Assembly (NCBI GenBank): GCA_964420365.1
Contig: CAYQTA010000020.1
Coordinates: 1-55,009, forward strand
From: JAMOQA01 sp964420365
GTDB lineage: Bacteria; Acidobacteriota; Polarisedimenticolia; J045
Length of the DNA: 55,009 bases
Direction of reading: 5' to 3'
In this document: piece by piece, positions 43,858 to 54,330 of the stretch
Numbering within the stretch: the first letter of the stretch is position 1
How the letters are laid out: each line of letters begins with the position of its first letter
Made by a program: the position numbers and the translations under genes
Notes under the pieces: model-generated
Database searches by the model: none
Seen by the model: only the letters and a program-made list of their open reading frames with translations
Told to the model about the DNA's origin: nothing

Positions 43858-45282
43858 TCAGCGCACCTGGTGAACGACCAGCCGGTTGGTGACCCCGAGG
43901 GGTTCGTCCGGGGAACCGCCCAGGATGACGACCAGTTCCCCCGGATCCACGTCCCGTCGCTTCCGGAGGTCGGCCTCGACCTTCCGGATCGCCGCCGTGA
44001 AGGTCCGCTGCATCGGGAGGAGGCGGGGCTCGATGCCCCGGTAGAGGGTCATCTTGTGGAGGACCCTGCGGGACGGGGTGTAGGCATAGGTCGGCAGCCC
44101 GGGAAGCTGGCGCGCGACCTGCCGGGCGGTCGCCCCGGAGCGGGTCAGGGCGACCATCGCCCGGGCGCCGACGTCGAAGGCCAGCCACGCCCCCTCCTCG
44201 GCGATCGCCTCGGCGATCGAGTGGGCGGCCATCGCGGGCCGGCGCCGGGGCCGCCGGAGCAGCATTTCCTCCGCGGCACGCACGATCCGGTCCATCATTT
44301 TCACGGATTCCACCGGGTAGTCCCCGGAAGCGGTCTCGGCGCTGAGCATCACGGCCCAGGTGCCGTCGAAGACGGCGTTGGCGACGTCCGAGGCCTCCGC
44401 CCGGGTGGGGCGCGAGGCGAAGCGCATCGACTCGAGCATCTGCGTCGCCGTGATCACCGGCTTCCCGGCCGCCCCGGCCACGTGGATGATCCGCTTCTGC
44501 TCGACCGGGACCCGCTCGGGAGGCAGGTCGATCCCCAGGTCGCCCCGGGCGACCATTACCGCGTCGGCCTCGGCCAGGATCTCGTCCAGGTTCTCGACGG
44601 CCTGGCGGGTCTCGATCTTGGCGACCAGGTGCTGGTCCCCTCCGAGCTTGCGCACCAGGCGCCGGGCGAGGCGCATGTCCTCGGGGCGCCGCACGAAGGA
44701 GCAGGCGACGAAGTCGACGCCGAGTTCCACCGCGAGGGCCAGGTCGCGCCGGTCCTTGGCGGTCAGCGCGGAGCGAACCGCCGTCGCGTGGGGCAGCGAA
44801 AGGCCGGCCCGCGGCGCCAGCTCCTTTCCCTCGAGCACGCGGCACGTGACCCGGTGGCCCCGCACCCGTTCGACCTTCAGCCGGACGGCCCCGTCGGCGA
44901 GCAGCAGCTCGTGGCCCCGGGCGGTCTCGACCGGCAGGTGCCGGTAGTCGACCGGGAGGACGAGCCGCTCCGGGTCGGTCTCCGAGGCCCGGGTCGTCAA
45001 CACGACCGTCGCTCCCCGCCGCAGCGGAACCGGGCCGTCGAAGTTTCCCAGGCGGACCTTCGGCCCCTGGAGGTCCGCCATGATCCCGATCGGTCGGCCG
45101 AGCTCCCGGGAGATCCGCCGCACCAGGCGGACCATCCGCCGGTGGAAGGCATGGTCTCCGTGGCTCATGTTCAGCCGGGCCACGTCGACCCCGGCGCGGA
45201 GCACCCGGCGGAGCACCCGTTCCTCGGCGCACGCAGGGCCGAGCGTGGCGACGATGGCGGTCAGGCGGGTCTTCCCGGACAT
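43858..45282 (-). CDS. pyk: Pyruvate kinase
   Basis: Last step of glycolysis: phosphoenolpyruvate + ADP to pyruvate + ATP. 474 residues with DVARLNMSHG, IMADLQGPKVR, VAKIETRQAVENL (catalytic Lys), VMVARGDLGIDLP (metal-binding motif), TATQMLESM and MLSAETASGDYPVESV; the C-terminal allosteric domain (~350-474) carries TRSGATARQVA. This is the usual tetrameric bacterial form. ATG 45282 follows GGGAGGGAGG; an in-frame ATG at 45345 with CATAAT before it would add 21 Arg-rich residues and is less likely. Stands alone, convergent with addA. Confidence 0.95.
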   Translation of the reverse strand: MSGKTRLTAIVATLGPACAEERVLRRVLRAGVDVARLNMSHGDHAFHRRMVRLVRRISRELGRPIGIMADLQGPKVRLGNFDGPVPLRRGATVVLTTRASETDPERLVLPVDYRHLPVETARGHELLLADGAVRLKVERVRGHRVTCRVLEGKELAPRAGLSLPHATAVRSALTAKDRRDLALAVELGVDFVACSFVRRPEDMRLARRLVRKLGGDQHLVAKIETRQAVENLDEILAEADAVMVARGDLGIDLPPERVPVEQKRIIHVAGAAGKPVITATQMLESMRFASRPTRAEASDVANAVFDGTWAVMLSAETASGDYPVESVKMMDRIVRAAEEMLLRRPRRRPAMAAHSIAEAIAEEGAWLAFDVGARAMVALTRSGATARQVARQLPGLPTYAYTPSRRVLHKMTLYRGIEPRLLPMQRTFTAAIRKVEADLRKRRDVDPGELVVILGGSPDEPLGVTNRLVVHQVR

Positions 45283-45353
45283 CCTCCCTCCCCGGCCCGG
45301 CGCGGCCCGCGGGCCGGACCGGCGCCGTGGCAGTGCGCGAACCATCCCGGGCG

Positions 45354-45359
45354 ATTATG
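45354..45359 (-). promoter_or_regulatory. Candidate -10 box for pyk
   Basis: On the minus strand CATAAT (five of six matches) lies ~70 nt before ATG 45282, giving a leader of about 60 nt. A weak CCGTCA at 17 nt might be the -35 box. Confidence 0.35.
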
Positions 45360-45368
45360 AACCATGAA

Positions 45369-46982
45369 TCATCGACTGACGGTTCCCCCGGGACGAGTCT
45401 CCGGAGCCGTGGTTCCCGGGGCGTCGAGGGGCAGCTCGATCACCACCGCGAGCCCGCCACCGTCGGGCAGCTCGGCACGGATCTCGCCCCCGTGGCGGTC
45501 GACCACCTGCCGGCAGATGGCGAGGCCGAGCCCCGACGTGACCGGCCCCTCCCGGGCCGCCCGGACGACCCGGTAGAAAGGGTCGAAGATCCGCGCCAGG
45601 TCCCCGGGAGGCACCCCCGGGCCGTGATCGCGCACGACGAGGCGGGCGCGGCCCTGCTCCCGGGCCAGCCGGACGTCGATGCCCCGTTCCCCCTGTCCGT
45701 GGACCGCGGCGTTTTCCAGCACGTGCAGGATCACCCGCTCGATCCGCGTCGGATCGACCCAGCAGGGGAAGGGGCCCCGCTCGATGCGCGCCGCCACCCT
45801 GGTCCCCGGGTAGCGTTCCCGGAGAAGGGCGATGGCATGGCGCACCAGGTCACCGAGGTCGAGCACGCGGCGGGAGAGATGCAGGTTCTCCCTGCCGGCC
45901 CGGGCAACCTCGAGGAGCGCCTCCACCATGCGTTCCAGCCGGCGCGCCTCCTGGTCCAGGATCCCGAGGAACTCGCCCCGGGTCTCCTCGTCCAGGTCGG
46001 GTGCCGCCCGGAGGGTGGCGAGGAACCCCCGGATCGAGGCGAGGGGGGTTCGCAGCTCGTGGCCGATCCGCTCGAGGAACTCGTGGCGCTCGTGTTCCCC
46101 CTCCTCGGTGCCGTCCAGCTCGCGGACCGTGAGGAAGCTCGCGATCGGCAGGCCCCGGGCGTTCCAGGCACGGGCCAGGCGCACGAGGAGCGTGCGTTCC
46201 TCCCCGGGGCCGGGGACCCGGGTCGTGAAGGAGATGGTCCGTTCCGCCCCCGAGAGGAACGCGAGCCACGTGCCCCGGACCTCGCCCGGCAGGGGCAACT
46301 CGACGAGCAGCTTTCCCTGGAGCTCTCCCTCGCGCAGGTCGAGGAGGTTCCGGGCCGCCTGGTTCACCAGCACGACGCGCTCGGTCTCGTCGACGACGAC
46401 CAGCCCCTCCCGGTCGAGGCAGGCGGCCGTCGCCCGCAGGATCTCCTTTTCCCGCTGGATGATCTCCGCCCGCGCCACCAGCTCGGCGCGCAGGCGCTGG
46501 GGCTCGGTCTGGTCCGTGACGGTGACGATCCGGGCGGGCCGGCCCCCGAGGTCTTCCACGGTCCGCACCCGGACGAGACAGGGGAAGCTCTCCCCGCTCG
46601 CCTTGAAGGCCGGCAGCTCGAGCTCCCCCTCTCCGCGCCGGACCAGGGCGAGGACGTGCCGGCCCTCCGCCTGTTCCTCGTACGGGCCGGCGAGCAGGTT
46701 GACCTTCCGGCCGTTCAGGGCGGCCGGCGAGAGCCCGAGCAGCCCCTGGAACTCCCGGTTGACCCACAGGACGTGGCCCTCCGCGTCGGTGACCAGCACC
46801 GCGTCCGGCAGGGCGTCGAGGAGCCCCGAGAGGAGGGCCACCGCCTCCCGGACGCTCTCGGGGGACCGGGTACGAGACGTCGCATCGCCGCCGGTCACCT
46901 CCGGCGCACGGGAGGAGAGGGGTCTCCGGGGACCCCGTACCGGATCCTTCGCACCCATCGCCCACTTGTGAGCAAGTTCCAT
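45369..46982 (-). CDS. Soluble PAS-domain sensor histidine kinase
   Basis: 537 residues, no membrane helix, so cytoplasmic. Two PAS domains (~52-165, LPDAVLVTDAEGHVLWVNREF; ~185-300, VVVDETERVVLVNQAARNLL) precede HisKA with H308 in ERIGHELRTPLASI and an ATPase with N-box HVLENAAVHG, DHGPGVP and TSGLGLAIC. A phosphorelay to the divergent NtrC-family regulator at 47182 is the obvious guess: the two share a 199-bp promoter region. NtrB/NtrC or PhoR-like roles are possible; the ligand is unknown. ATG 46982 has no ribosome site; ATG 46958 would give 529 residues. Confidence 0.9.
   Translation of the reverse strand: MELAHKWAMGAKDPVRGPRRPLSSRAPEVTGGDATSRTRSPESVREAVALLSGLLDALPDAVLVTDAEGHVLWVNREFQGLLGLSPAALNGRKVNLLAGPYEEQAEGRHVLALVRRGEGELELPAFKASGESFPCLVRVRTVEDLGGRPARIVTVTDQTEPQRLRAELVARAEIIQREKEILRATAACLDREGLVVVDETERVVLVNQAARNLLDLREGELQGKLLVELPLPGEVRGTWLAFLSGAERTISFTTRVPGPGEERTLLVRLARAWNARGLPIASFLTVRELDGTEEGEHERHEFLERIGHELRTPLASIRGFLATLRAAPDLDEETRGEFLGILDQEARRLERMVEALLEVARAGRENLHLSRRVLDLGDLVRHAIALLRERYPGTRVAARIERGPFPCWVDPTRIERVILHVLENAAVHGQGERGIDVRLAREQGRARLVVRDHGPGVPPGDLARIFDPFYRVVRAAREGPVTSGLGLAICRQVVDRHGGEIRAELPDGGGLAVVIELPLDAPGTTAPETRPGGTVSR
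46964..46977. promoter_or_regulatory. Inverted repeat at the start of the PAS kinase gene
   Basis: ACTTG-TGAG-CAAGT, a perfect 5-bp inverted repeat within the first codons of the kinase reading frame. Could be an operator or an mRNA hairpin near the start. Short enough to be chance. Confidence 0.25.
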
Positions 46983-47068
46983 GCCGCCGCCGGCGGGAAC
47001 GGGCGCGGCACGTGGTGGACGATGACGAACAAGTCGGCGAGGCTGGCGGAAGAACCTGTTCCTTCCCG

Positions 47069-47105
47069 GAACGGTGCGAGCGTTCCGAAGTGGCACAACG
47101 TTCCG
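47069..47105. promoter_or_regulatory. CGTTCC/GGAACG half-site cluster in the divergent promoter region
   Basis: GGAACG (47069-47074) and CGTTCC (47082-47087) form an inverted repeat with a 7-nt spacer; another CGTTCC is at 47100-47105. A GTTCC also occurs at 47059-47063. They sit just upstream of, and inside, a candidate promoter for the regulator (TGGCAC at 47092-47097; CATATT at 47115-47120, 17 nt apart). This looks like an autoregulatory operator. Confidence 0.45.
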
Positions 47106-47181
47106 CCCGGACCCATATTCGTCCCCGGGAGCGGGTTTCTCGGGAAGGGCCGTGCGCCGGGCCCCGGCGCGGGAGGCCGCC

Positions 47182-48648
47182 ATGGTGGAGTCGACGCCGC
47201 TCGTCCCCCCGGGAACCCACGTCCAGGCCGCCACGGTGCTCGTCGTGGACGACGAGCCGTCCCTCCGGCGGCTCCTCGCCTTCAACCTCGAGCGGGACGG
47301 CCACCGGGTGGCCACGGCGGTGAGCGGGGAGGAGGCCCTCGAGCGGATCGCGACGGACGTCCCCGACCTGGTCCTGCTCGACCTGATGCTGCCCGGGATC
47401 GACGGCCTGGAGACCCTTACCCGGATCCGCCGGGTCCACCCGGAGCTGCCGGTGATCGTCCTGACCGCCCACGGATCGGTGGAGAACGCGGTCGAGGCGA
47501 TGAAGCTCGGGGCCCAGGACTTCCTGACGAAGCCGTTCGACATGGACCGGCTCCGGATCGCCGTCCGGAACGCCCTCGAGATCGGCCAGCTTTCCCGGGA
47601 GGTGCGGAAGCTCCGCAGCGAGCTGGGCGCCCGGTACTCGTTCGAGGGGATCGTCGGGATCCGGGGCGGGCTGCGCGAGACGGTGCTGCTCCTCGAGAAG
47701 GTGATCCCGACGGACCTGACCGTGCTGCTCCAGGGGGAGTCCGGCACGGGGAAGGAGCTGTTCGCCCGGGCGATTCACTTCGAGGGTCCCCGCCGGGAGG
47801 GACCCTTCGTCGCGATCAACTGCGCCGCCCTGCCCGAGTCGCTCCTCGAGAGCGAGCTGTTCGGCCACGAGAAGGGCTCGTTCACCGGGGCCCACGAGGC
47901 GCGCACCGGGAAGTTCGAGCAGGCGGACGGGGGGACGCTGCTGCTCGACGAGATCGGCGAGATGTCCCCGGAGGTCCAGGCGAAGCTCCTGCGGGTGCTC
48001 CAGGAGAAGACGGTGACCCGGCTCGGCGGCGATCGGCCGGTGCGGGTCGACGTGCGGATCATCGCCGCCACCAACCGGGACCTGGCCGCGCTGGTGCGGA
48101 CGGGGCAGTTCCGCGAGGACCTGTTCTACCGCCTGTCGGTCTTCCCGGTGACGATCCCGCCCCTGCGGGAGCGCAAGGAAGACCTGCCCGAGCTGGTCGA
48201 ACACCTGCTCCGGGAATCCTGTCCCGCCGGCCGTTGCCGGCTCCTGCCCGAGACGATGGAGATCCTCGAGGCCCACGAGTGGCCCGGGAACGTGCGGGAG
48301 CTGTACAACGTCCTGCGCCGGGCCCTCGTGATCGCCGGCGACGAGCCGATCGCCCCCGAACACCTGCCTCCCTACCTGCTCGACCGGGTGCGCGCCGCGC
48401 GGGAGGACGGGACCGCCCGGGCGGGAGCCCGGCTCGACCCGTCCTCGTTGCCGACCCTCGAGGAGGTGGAGCGGGAGCACATCGTGCGGGTGCTCCACGC
48501 CCACCGCGGCAACCTCTCCCTCGCGGCCCGGACCCTGGGGATCGGGCGAACGACCCTCTACCGCAAGCTGGAGAAGTACGGCCTCCATCACCGGGGACGG
48601 GCGGGCGAGGGCCCGGCGGGAAGCAGGCGGCGCGGGAACGCCCTATGA
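47182..48648 (+). CDS. NtrC-family sigma-54-dependent response regulator
   Basis: 488 residues: receiver (~15-130; D67 in LVLLDLMLPGIDG, KPFDMDRL), AAA+ domain (~150-390; GESGTGKE Walker A, TLLLDEIGEM Walker B, EDLFYRLSVFP), and a Fis HTH (~440-478; NLSLAARTLGIGRTTLYRKLEKY). The sigma-54 contact loop is GSFTGA in place of the commoner GAFTGA. It activates sigma-54 promoters when phosphorylated. ATG 47182 follows GGGAGG. Divergent from the PAS kinase, its likely partner. The alanine racemase gene starts 7 nt after its stop. Confidence 0.94.
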   Translation: MVESTPLVPPGTHVQAATVLVVDDEPSLRRLLAFNLERDGHRVATAVSGEEALERIATDVPDLVLLDLMLPGIDGLETLTRIRRVHPELPVIVLTAHGSVENAVEAMKLGAQDFLTKPFDMDRLRIAVRNALEIGQLSREVRKLRSELGARYSFEGIVGIRGGLRETVLLLEKVIPTDLTVLLQGESGTGKELFARAIHFEGPRREGPFVAINCAALPESLLESELFGHEKGSFTGAHEARTGKFEQADGGTLLLDEIGEMSPEVQAKLLRVLQEKTVTRLGGDRPVRVDVRIIAATNRDLAALVRTGQFREDLFYRLSVFPVTIPPLRERKEDLPELVEHLLRESCPAGRCRLLPETMEILEAHEWPGNVRELYNVLRRALVIAGDEPIAPEHLPPYLLDRVRAAREDGTARAGARLDPSSLPTLEEVEREHIVRVLHAHRGNLSLAARTLGIGRTTLYRKLEKYGLHHRGRAGEGPAGSRRRGNAL

Positions 48649-48649
48649 T
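48644..48649 (+). promoter_or_regulatory. Candidate -10 box of alr, leaderless placement
   Basis: TATGAT (five of six matches) overlaps the regulator stop codon and lies 6 nt before the racemase ATG, which has no ribosome site. Transcription would begin at about the ATG. Confidence 0.35.
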
Positions 48650-48655
48650 CGGGCC

Positions 48656-49819
48656 ATGCGGCCCGACCTTCCTCCCGGCACCCCGACCTGGCTCGAGATC
48701 GACCTCGCGGCCCTCGCCGGGAACGTCCGTGCCCTGCGGGCCCGCCTGGCCGAGGGCGCGCGGCTCGGTGCGGTCGTCAAGTCGAACGCCTACGGCCACG
48801 GGGTCCGCCTCGTCGCTCCCGCCGTGCTCCGCGCCGGCGCCGAGGTTCTCGCGGTCGGCAACCTGGCGGAGGGGATCGAGCTGCGGGAACTCGTCGGGCC
48901 GGGAGTGCCGATCCTGGTCGTCGGCCACGTGCCGCCGGACGGTTTCCCGGCCGCGGTCGCCGCGTCCCTCGAGCTGACGGTCTACGACCCGGACGCGGTT
49001 CCCGCCCTCGCGGCCGCGGCCCGGGAGGCAGGACGTCCCGCCCGGGTGCACCTCAAGGTCGAGACCGGGACGAACCGCCAGGGGCTCCGGGAGGACGATC
49101 TCCTGGTCCTCGCCCGCCGGGCCGTCGCCACCGGGGGGGTGGAGATCGCCGGCGTCGGGACGCATTTCGCGGACATCGAGGACACCACCGACCACTCCTT
49201 CGCCCGCGAGCAGCTCGATCGTTTCCACCGGGCCGTCGCGCGCCTGGCCGCCGAGGGGATTCGCCCGGGCCTCCGCCACGTCGCCTGCTCCGCCGCCGTG
49301 CTGCTCTTCCCCGAGACCCACCTGGACCTGGTCCGGGCGGGGATCTCCCTCTACGGCCTGTGGCCGTCCCGGGAGACCCTGGTCTCGGCCCGGGAGCGGG
49401 GCCTCGGGGACGTGGACCTGCGGCCGGCCCTGGCCTGGAAGGCGCGGATCGCCCAGGTGAAGGACGTGCCGGCCGGGGAGTACGTCGGCTACGGGCGCAC
49501 GTTCCGGGCGACCCGCCCGATGCGCCTCGCGGTGCTTCCCGTCGGGTACTACGAGGGTTTCCCGCGGGCCCTGTCGGGCCGGGCCCACGTGCTGGTCCGC
49601 GGGCGCCGGGCCCCCGTCGTCGGCCGGGTCTGCATGAACATGACGATGGTCGACGTGACCGACGTTCCCGGGGCGGCCGCCGGCGACGAGGCGGTCCTCC
49701 TCGGCCGCTCCGGCGCCGAGGAACTCCGCGCCGAGCACCTGGCCGCGTGGGCCGGCACGATCCACTACGAGATCGTCTCCCGCATCCACCCCGCGCTCCC
49801 CCGCGTTCCCCTCCGGTGA
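48656..49819 (+). CDS. alr: Alanine racemase
   Basis: PLP enzyme that makes D-alanine for peptidoglycan. 387 residues; the PLP lysine is K42 in VVKSNAYGHG; the catalytic Tyr is Y279 in VGYGRTF; AGISLYGL and GRVCMNMTMVDVTD are conserved. Fold-type III barrel (~1-245) then a beta domain (~250-387). ATG 48656 is 7 nt from the regulator stop; no ribosome site is seen, and a TATGAT box suggests its own leaderless transcript. Meets the GT-C gene head-on after 31 nt. Confidence 0.96.
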   Translation: MRPDLPPGTPTWLEIDLAALAGNVRALRARLAEGARLGAVVKSNAYGHGVRLVAPAVLRAGAEVLAVGNLAEGIELRELVGPGVPILVVGHVPPDGFPAAVAASLELTVYDPDAVPALAAAAREAGRPARVHLKVETGTNRQGLREDDLLVLARRAVATGGVEIAGVGTHFADIEDTTDHSFAREQLDRFHRAVARLAAEGIRPGLRHVACSAAVLLFPETHLDLVRAGISLYGLWPSRETLVSARERGLGDVDLRPALAWKARIAQVKDVPAGEYVGYGRTFRATRPMRLAVLPVGYYEGFPRALSGRAHVLVRGRRAPVVGRVCMNMTMVDVTDVPGAAAGDEAVLLGRSGAEELRAEHLAAWAGTIHYEIVSRIHPALPRVPLR

Positions 49820-49850
49820 ACCCGCGCCCCGCCTGCGGGCCGTCCGGGGA

Positions 49851-51551
49851 TCACCGCGGGGGCGGGGCGGGGGAGAGCGCGTGGGAGGCGCTGCCGGAGG
49901 GGCGGAGGCGAAGCGGCAACGAGTAGACGAGCCGGAGCCCGTGCCGCTCGGCCCAGGCGCGGATCTCCTCGACGGGGCGGGGGGAGGCGAAGATCCAGTA
50001 GGGCCAGGGACCGCGGCCGAGGTCGATGCAGTGGACGAGGATCCCGTCCCGGGCCCAGGGCATCACGGGGTTCGGGACCCGGTTCGGCGGGTAGGGGTGC
50101 CGGTAGAGGAACTGGTTGTAGACGTCGCAGAACATCACGCGCCGCGCGACCACGTCGTCCCAGCTCGCCTGGCGCTGGTGGAAGATCACTCCTTCCTTCC
50201 GGAAGGGACGCCGGGCGATCTCCGGGTCGTTGAGCCCCCACGGGTCGAAGTGCCAGGCGTCGGTCACGTAGGGAAGGGCGCCGGCCCACCCGATGCAGAT
50301 CCGGTCCTCCGGGGTCAGCACCCGGGCGAGCTGCCGTCCCTCGGCCAGGAGCGCGTCCGCCTGCTGCTTCATGTGCTCCGCCGCGTCGACGTCGTCGAAC
50401 CTGCGGAACGGGACCGCCAGCGTCCACCAGGAGACCCCGATCGCGCCGAGGGCGAGGAGCGCGGTGAAGACCCGGTGTCCCCGCCGTCCGGCCCCGCCGA
50501 GACCGTACCCGGCGCCGACGCTGGCCGCCGCGGCGGCGATCGCGAGCGCGTACCCGGGCAGGAGGAAGTCCAGGAAGCGGAACTCCCACCCGCCGCCGCC
50601 CTCGAGGACGATCCACGTGCACCAGGCGACGGCCTGGGCGGCGATCGCGACGAGGAACGGGTCGGCCTTCGGCCGGTCCGCCGGGTGCTCCGCGTGGCGG
50701 CGGCGCAGCCACCAGGCGAAGAGCCCGGCGAGCAGCAGCGGGCCGACGAGCCACCCGCCGTTCTGGAGGGGGAACTGGACCAGCCAGGCGAGGCCCCGGC
50801 CGGGCTGGATCCCCCCGACCTTGGCGTAGAACGTGTTCGGGAGCGGCTGGCCGAAGTAGAGCAGCCGGAAGGCGGTGAGGCCGGCGAGACCGATCCCGTG
50901 GACGAGGCCGGAGAGCATCACCGCGACCAGGTTCTCCCGGCGCGGGCGGGCGAGGGCGAACCCGGCTCCCGCCGCCGCGTGGAGCAGGGGGACCTCCGGG
51001 CGGAACAGGGTCGCGGCGAGGAACAGGACACCGCTCCGCGCCCAGCCGGGGGGATCACGCCGCTGCTCGAACGCCATCGCGACCAGCGCGGCGAAGGCGA
51101 GGACCGTGGCCGTCCGGGTCTCGAGGGAAGACACCGACCAGACGACCCACTGGCGATGGACGGCGAGGACGGCGGGGGCGAGGAGCGCGAACCAGGGGGC
51201 GAGCCCGAGAAGGCGCCGCGCCGCCACGTACACGAGCACGAGGCCGGCGACCCCGGAGAGCAACCCGAGGGCGTGGGAGAACCACACCGGCTTCATTCCC
51301 AGCGCGATCGCCGCGGCGTTGAGGTACGTCCAGGCGAGGGACGAGCTGCCCTCGACCCGGACGGGGTCGACCGTGTTCCAGACGAAGCCGAACCCCTGGG
51401 CCAGGTGCCGGGCGTAGCGGAACGTGATGAAGGCGTCGTCGTTGTACCACGCCCGGGGCCAGGCGACGGCCGCAAACAGGACGGCGAGCACGCCGACCAG
51501 GTACGGCGCGAACCGCTCGGCGAACGGCCTCCCTTCCCGCTCGAGTTCCAT
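49851..51551 (-). CDS. GT-C family membrane glycosyltransferase
   Basis: 566 residues with about eleven membrane helices. The first periplasmic loop YNDDAFITFRYARHL has D38-D39, the GT-C acidic pair; GFGFVWN, RVEGSSSLAW and LYFGQPLPNTFYAKVGG match the group that includes actinobacterial arabinofuranosyltransferases and ZomB-like proteins. These use polyprenyl-phosphate sugars outside the inner membrane. A soluble C-terminal domain (~400-566) has IGWAGALPYVTDAWHFDPWGLND. The acceptor is unknown; envelope glycan or glycoprotein. ATG 51551 follows GGGAGGAT. Divergent from the CPA1 antiporter over 68 nt. Confidence 0.85.
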   Translation of the reverse strand: MELEREGRPFAERFAPYLVGVLAVLFAAVAWPRAWYNDDAFITFRYARHLAQGFGFVWNTVDPVRVEGSSSLAWTYLNAAAIALGMKPVWFSHALGLLSGVAGLVLVYVAARRLLGLAPWFALLAPAVLAVHRQWVVWSVSSLETRTATVLAFAALVAMAFEQRRDPPGWARSGVLFLAATLFRPEVPLLHAAAGAGFALARPRRENLVAVMLSGLVHGIGLAGLTAFRLLYFGQPLPNTFYAKVGGIQPGRGLAWLVQFPLQNGGWLVGPLLLAGLFAWWLRRRHAEHPADRPKADPFLVAIAAQAVAWCTWIVLEGGGGWEFRFLDFLLPGYALAIAAAAASVGAGYGLGGAGRRGHRVFTALLALGAIGVSWWTLAVPFRRFDDVDAAEHMKQQADALLAEGRQLARVLTPEDRICIGWAGALPYVTDAWHFDPWGLNDPEIARRPFRKEGVIFHQRQASWDDVVARRVMFCDVYNQFLYRHPYPPNRVPNPVMPWARDGILVHCIDLGRGPWPYWIFASPRPVEEIRAWAERHGLRLVYSLPLRLRPSGSASHALSPAPPPR

Positions 51552-51606
51552 CGCCCGGATCCTCCCGGCGGGAAGGGTACCCTCCCGGGCCGGGCGGCGG
51601 AAGGGG

Positions 51607-51612
51607 TATCCT
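51607..51612 (+). promoter_or_regulatory. Candidate -10 box of the antiporter gene, leaderless placement
   Basis: TATCCT ends 7 nt before ATG 51620 and no ribosome site is found closer than about 16 nt. Fits the same pattern seen before alr and the gene at 25002. Confidence 0.3.
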
Positions 51613-51619
51613 CCGGGCC

Positions 51620-53199
<1,580 letters not shown>

Positions 53200-53203
<4 letters not shown>

Positions 53204-54330
53204 GGGTCGTCCACGTCGACGGCGAGAAGGGGTTCTCCGGGGGAGAGGTCCAGCTCTTCCTGCTGATGGAGCGGCTCCGGCGCGCGGGCGTCGAGCAGGT
53301 GCTCGTCGTGCGCCGGGGCGGGGAGGCGGCCGCCCGGGCCCGGGAGGCGGGGTTCCCGGCCCGGGAGGCGCCGATGGGCTCGAGCGCGGACCTTCCCGGC
53401 ATCCTCGCCCTCCGGCGGATCTTCCGGGCGCTGCGACCGGACGTGCTCCACTTCCACACGTCCCGCGCCCACGTGCTCGGGGCCTGGGCCGCCCTCGGGC
53501 TCGGCGTGCCGGCCCGGGTCGTCACCCGCCGGATGGACTATCCCCTCCGGCGGGACCCGGTCGTCCGCTTCCTCTACGGCCGGGCGGTGGACCGGGTGAT
53601 CGCGATCTCGGGGGCCGTGCGCCGGGAAGTGCTCCGGCTCGGCATCCCGGGGGACCGGGTCGTGCTCATCCCGTCCGGGGTCGAGATCGACCGCTTCGCC
53701 CCCCTCCGGGAGCGGAACGCCTCCGACCGGGCGGCCGCCCGGTCCTCCCTGGGAATCCCGGCGGACGGGCGGCCCGTGGCGGGAACCGCGGCGAGCCTCC
53801 ATCGGCGCAAGGGCGCCGACGTCCTCCTCCGGGCCGCGGCGCGCCTCGCGGGGGAGGGGACGGCGTGCCACCTGGTGATTGCCGGCGAGGGACCGGAGCG
53901 GGACGCCCTCCACGCCCTCGCGGGAGAGCTCGGCCTTCTCGGGGAGGGACCCGTCCGGGTCCACCTGGCGGGGCAGGTCCGTCCCCCGGAGCGGGTGCTC
54001 GCCGCCCTCGACGTGTTCGTCCTCGCCTCGCGGAAGGAAGGCCTGGGGGTCGCGGCCCTCGAGGCGATGGCCGCGGGCCTGCCCGTCGTCGCCTCCCGGG
54101 TCGGCGGTCTCGCCGAGTCGGTGGTCGACGGCGAGACCGGCCTTCTGGTCCCGCCGGAGGATGCCGGGGCGCTGGCGACGGCCCTCGGCGGGCTGCTCCG
54201 GGACCCGGCTCTCCGGGCCCGCCTGGGCGCCGCCGGCGCCCGCCGCGTCGCGGAACGGTACTCGGCCGACGCGATGGCCGCCGGCAACCTCGCCCTCTAC
54301 CGGGACCTGCTGGGCGCTAGCGGCGGTTGA
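53200..54330 (+). CDS. GT4 family glycosyltransferase
   Basis: 376 residues, GT-B fold. N-terminal VDGEKGFSGGEVQLFLL and HFHTSRAHVLGAW bind the acceptor; PSGVEIDRF and AGTAASLHRRKGADVLL are the usual linkers; the EX7E motif is E280-E288 in ASRKEGLGVAALEAM. Retaining enzyme that uses a nucleotide sugar; likely in cell-surface glycan or lipid-linked sugar synthesis. GTG 53200 overlaps the antiporter stop (GTGA). Its last 14 bases overlap the convergent SYLF gene. Confidence 0.92.

Noticed and set aside
38436..43892. Plus-strand open frame of over 1800 codons overlapping addBA.
   Set aside because: Alternate frame of two genes with complete motif sets; no start site or domains.
47092..47107. 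Sigma-54 promoter (TGGCAC) before the regulator gene.
   Set aside because: The -24 part fits, but the base pair 12 nt on is CG rather than GC and no TTGC is present. It fits a -35 position (17 nt before CATATT) as well or better.
49820..49850. Intrinsic terminator between alr and the GT-C gene.
   Set aside because: The 31-nt gap has no stem with a T run; GC-rich segments pair weakly.
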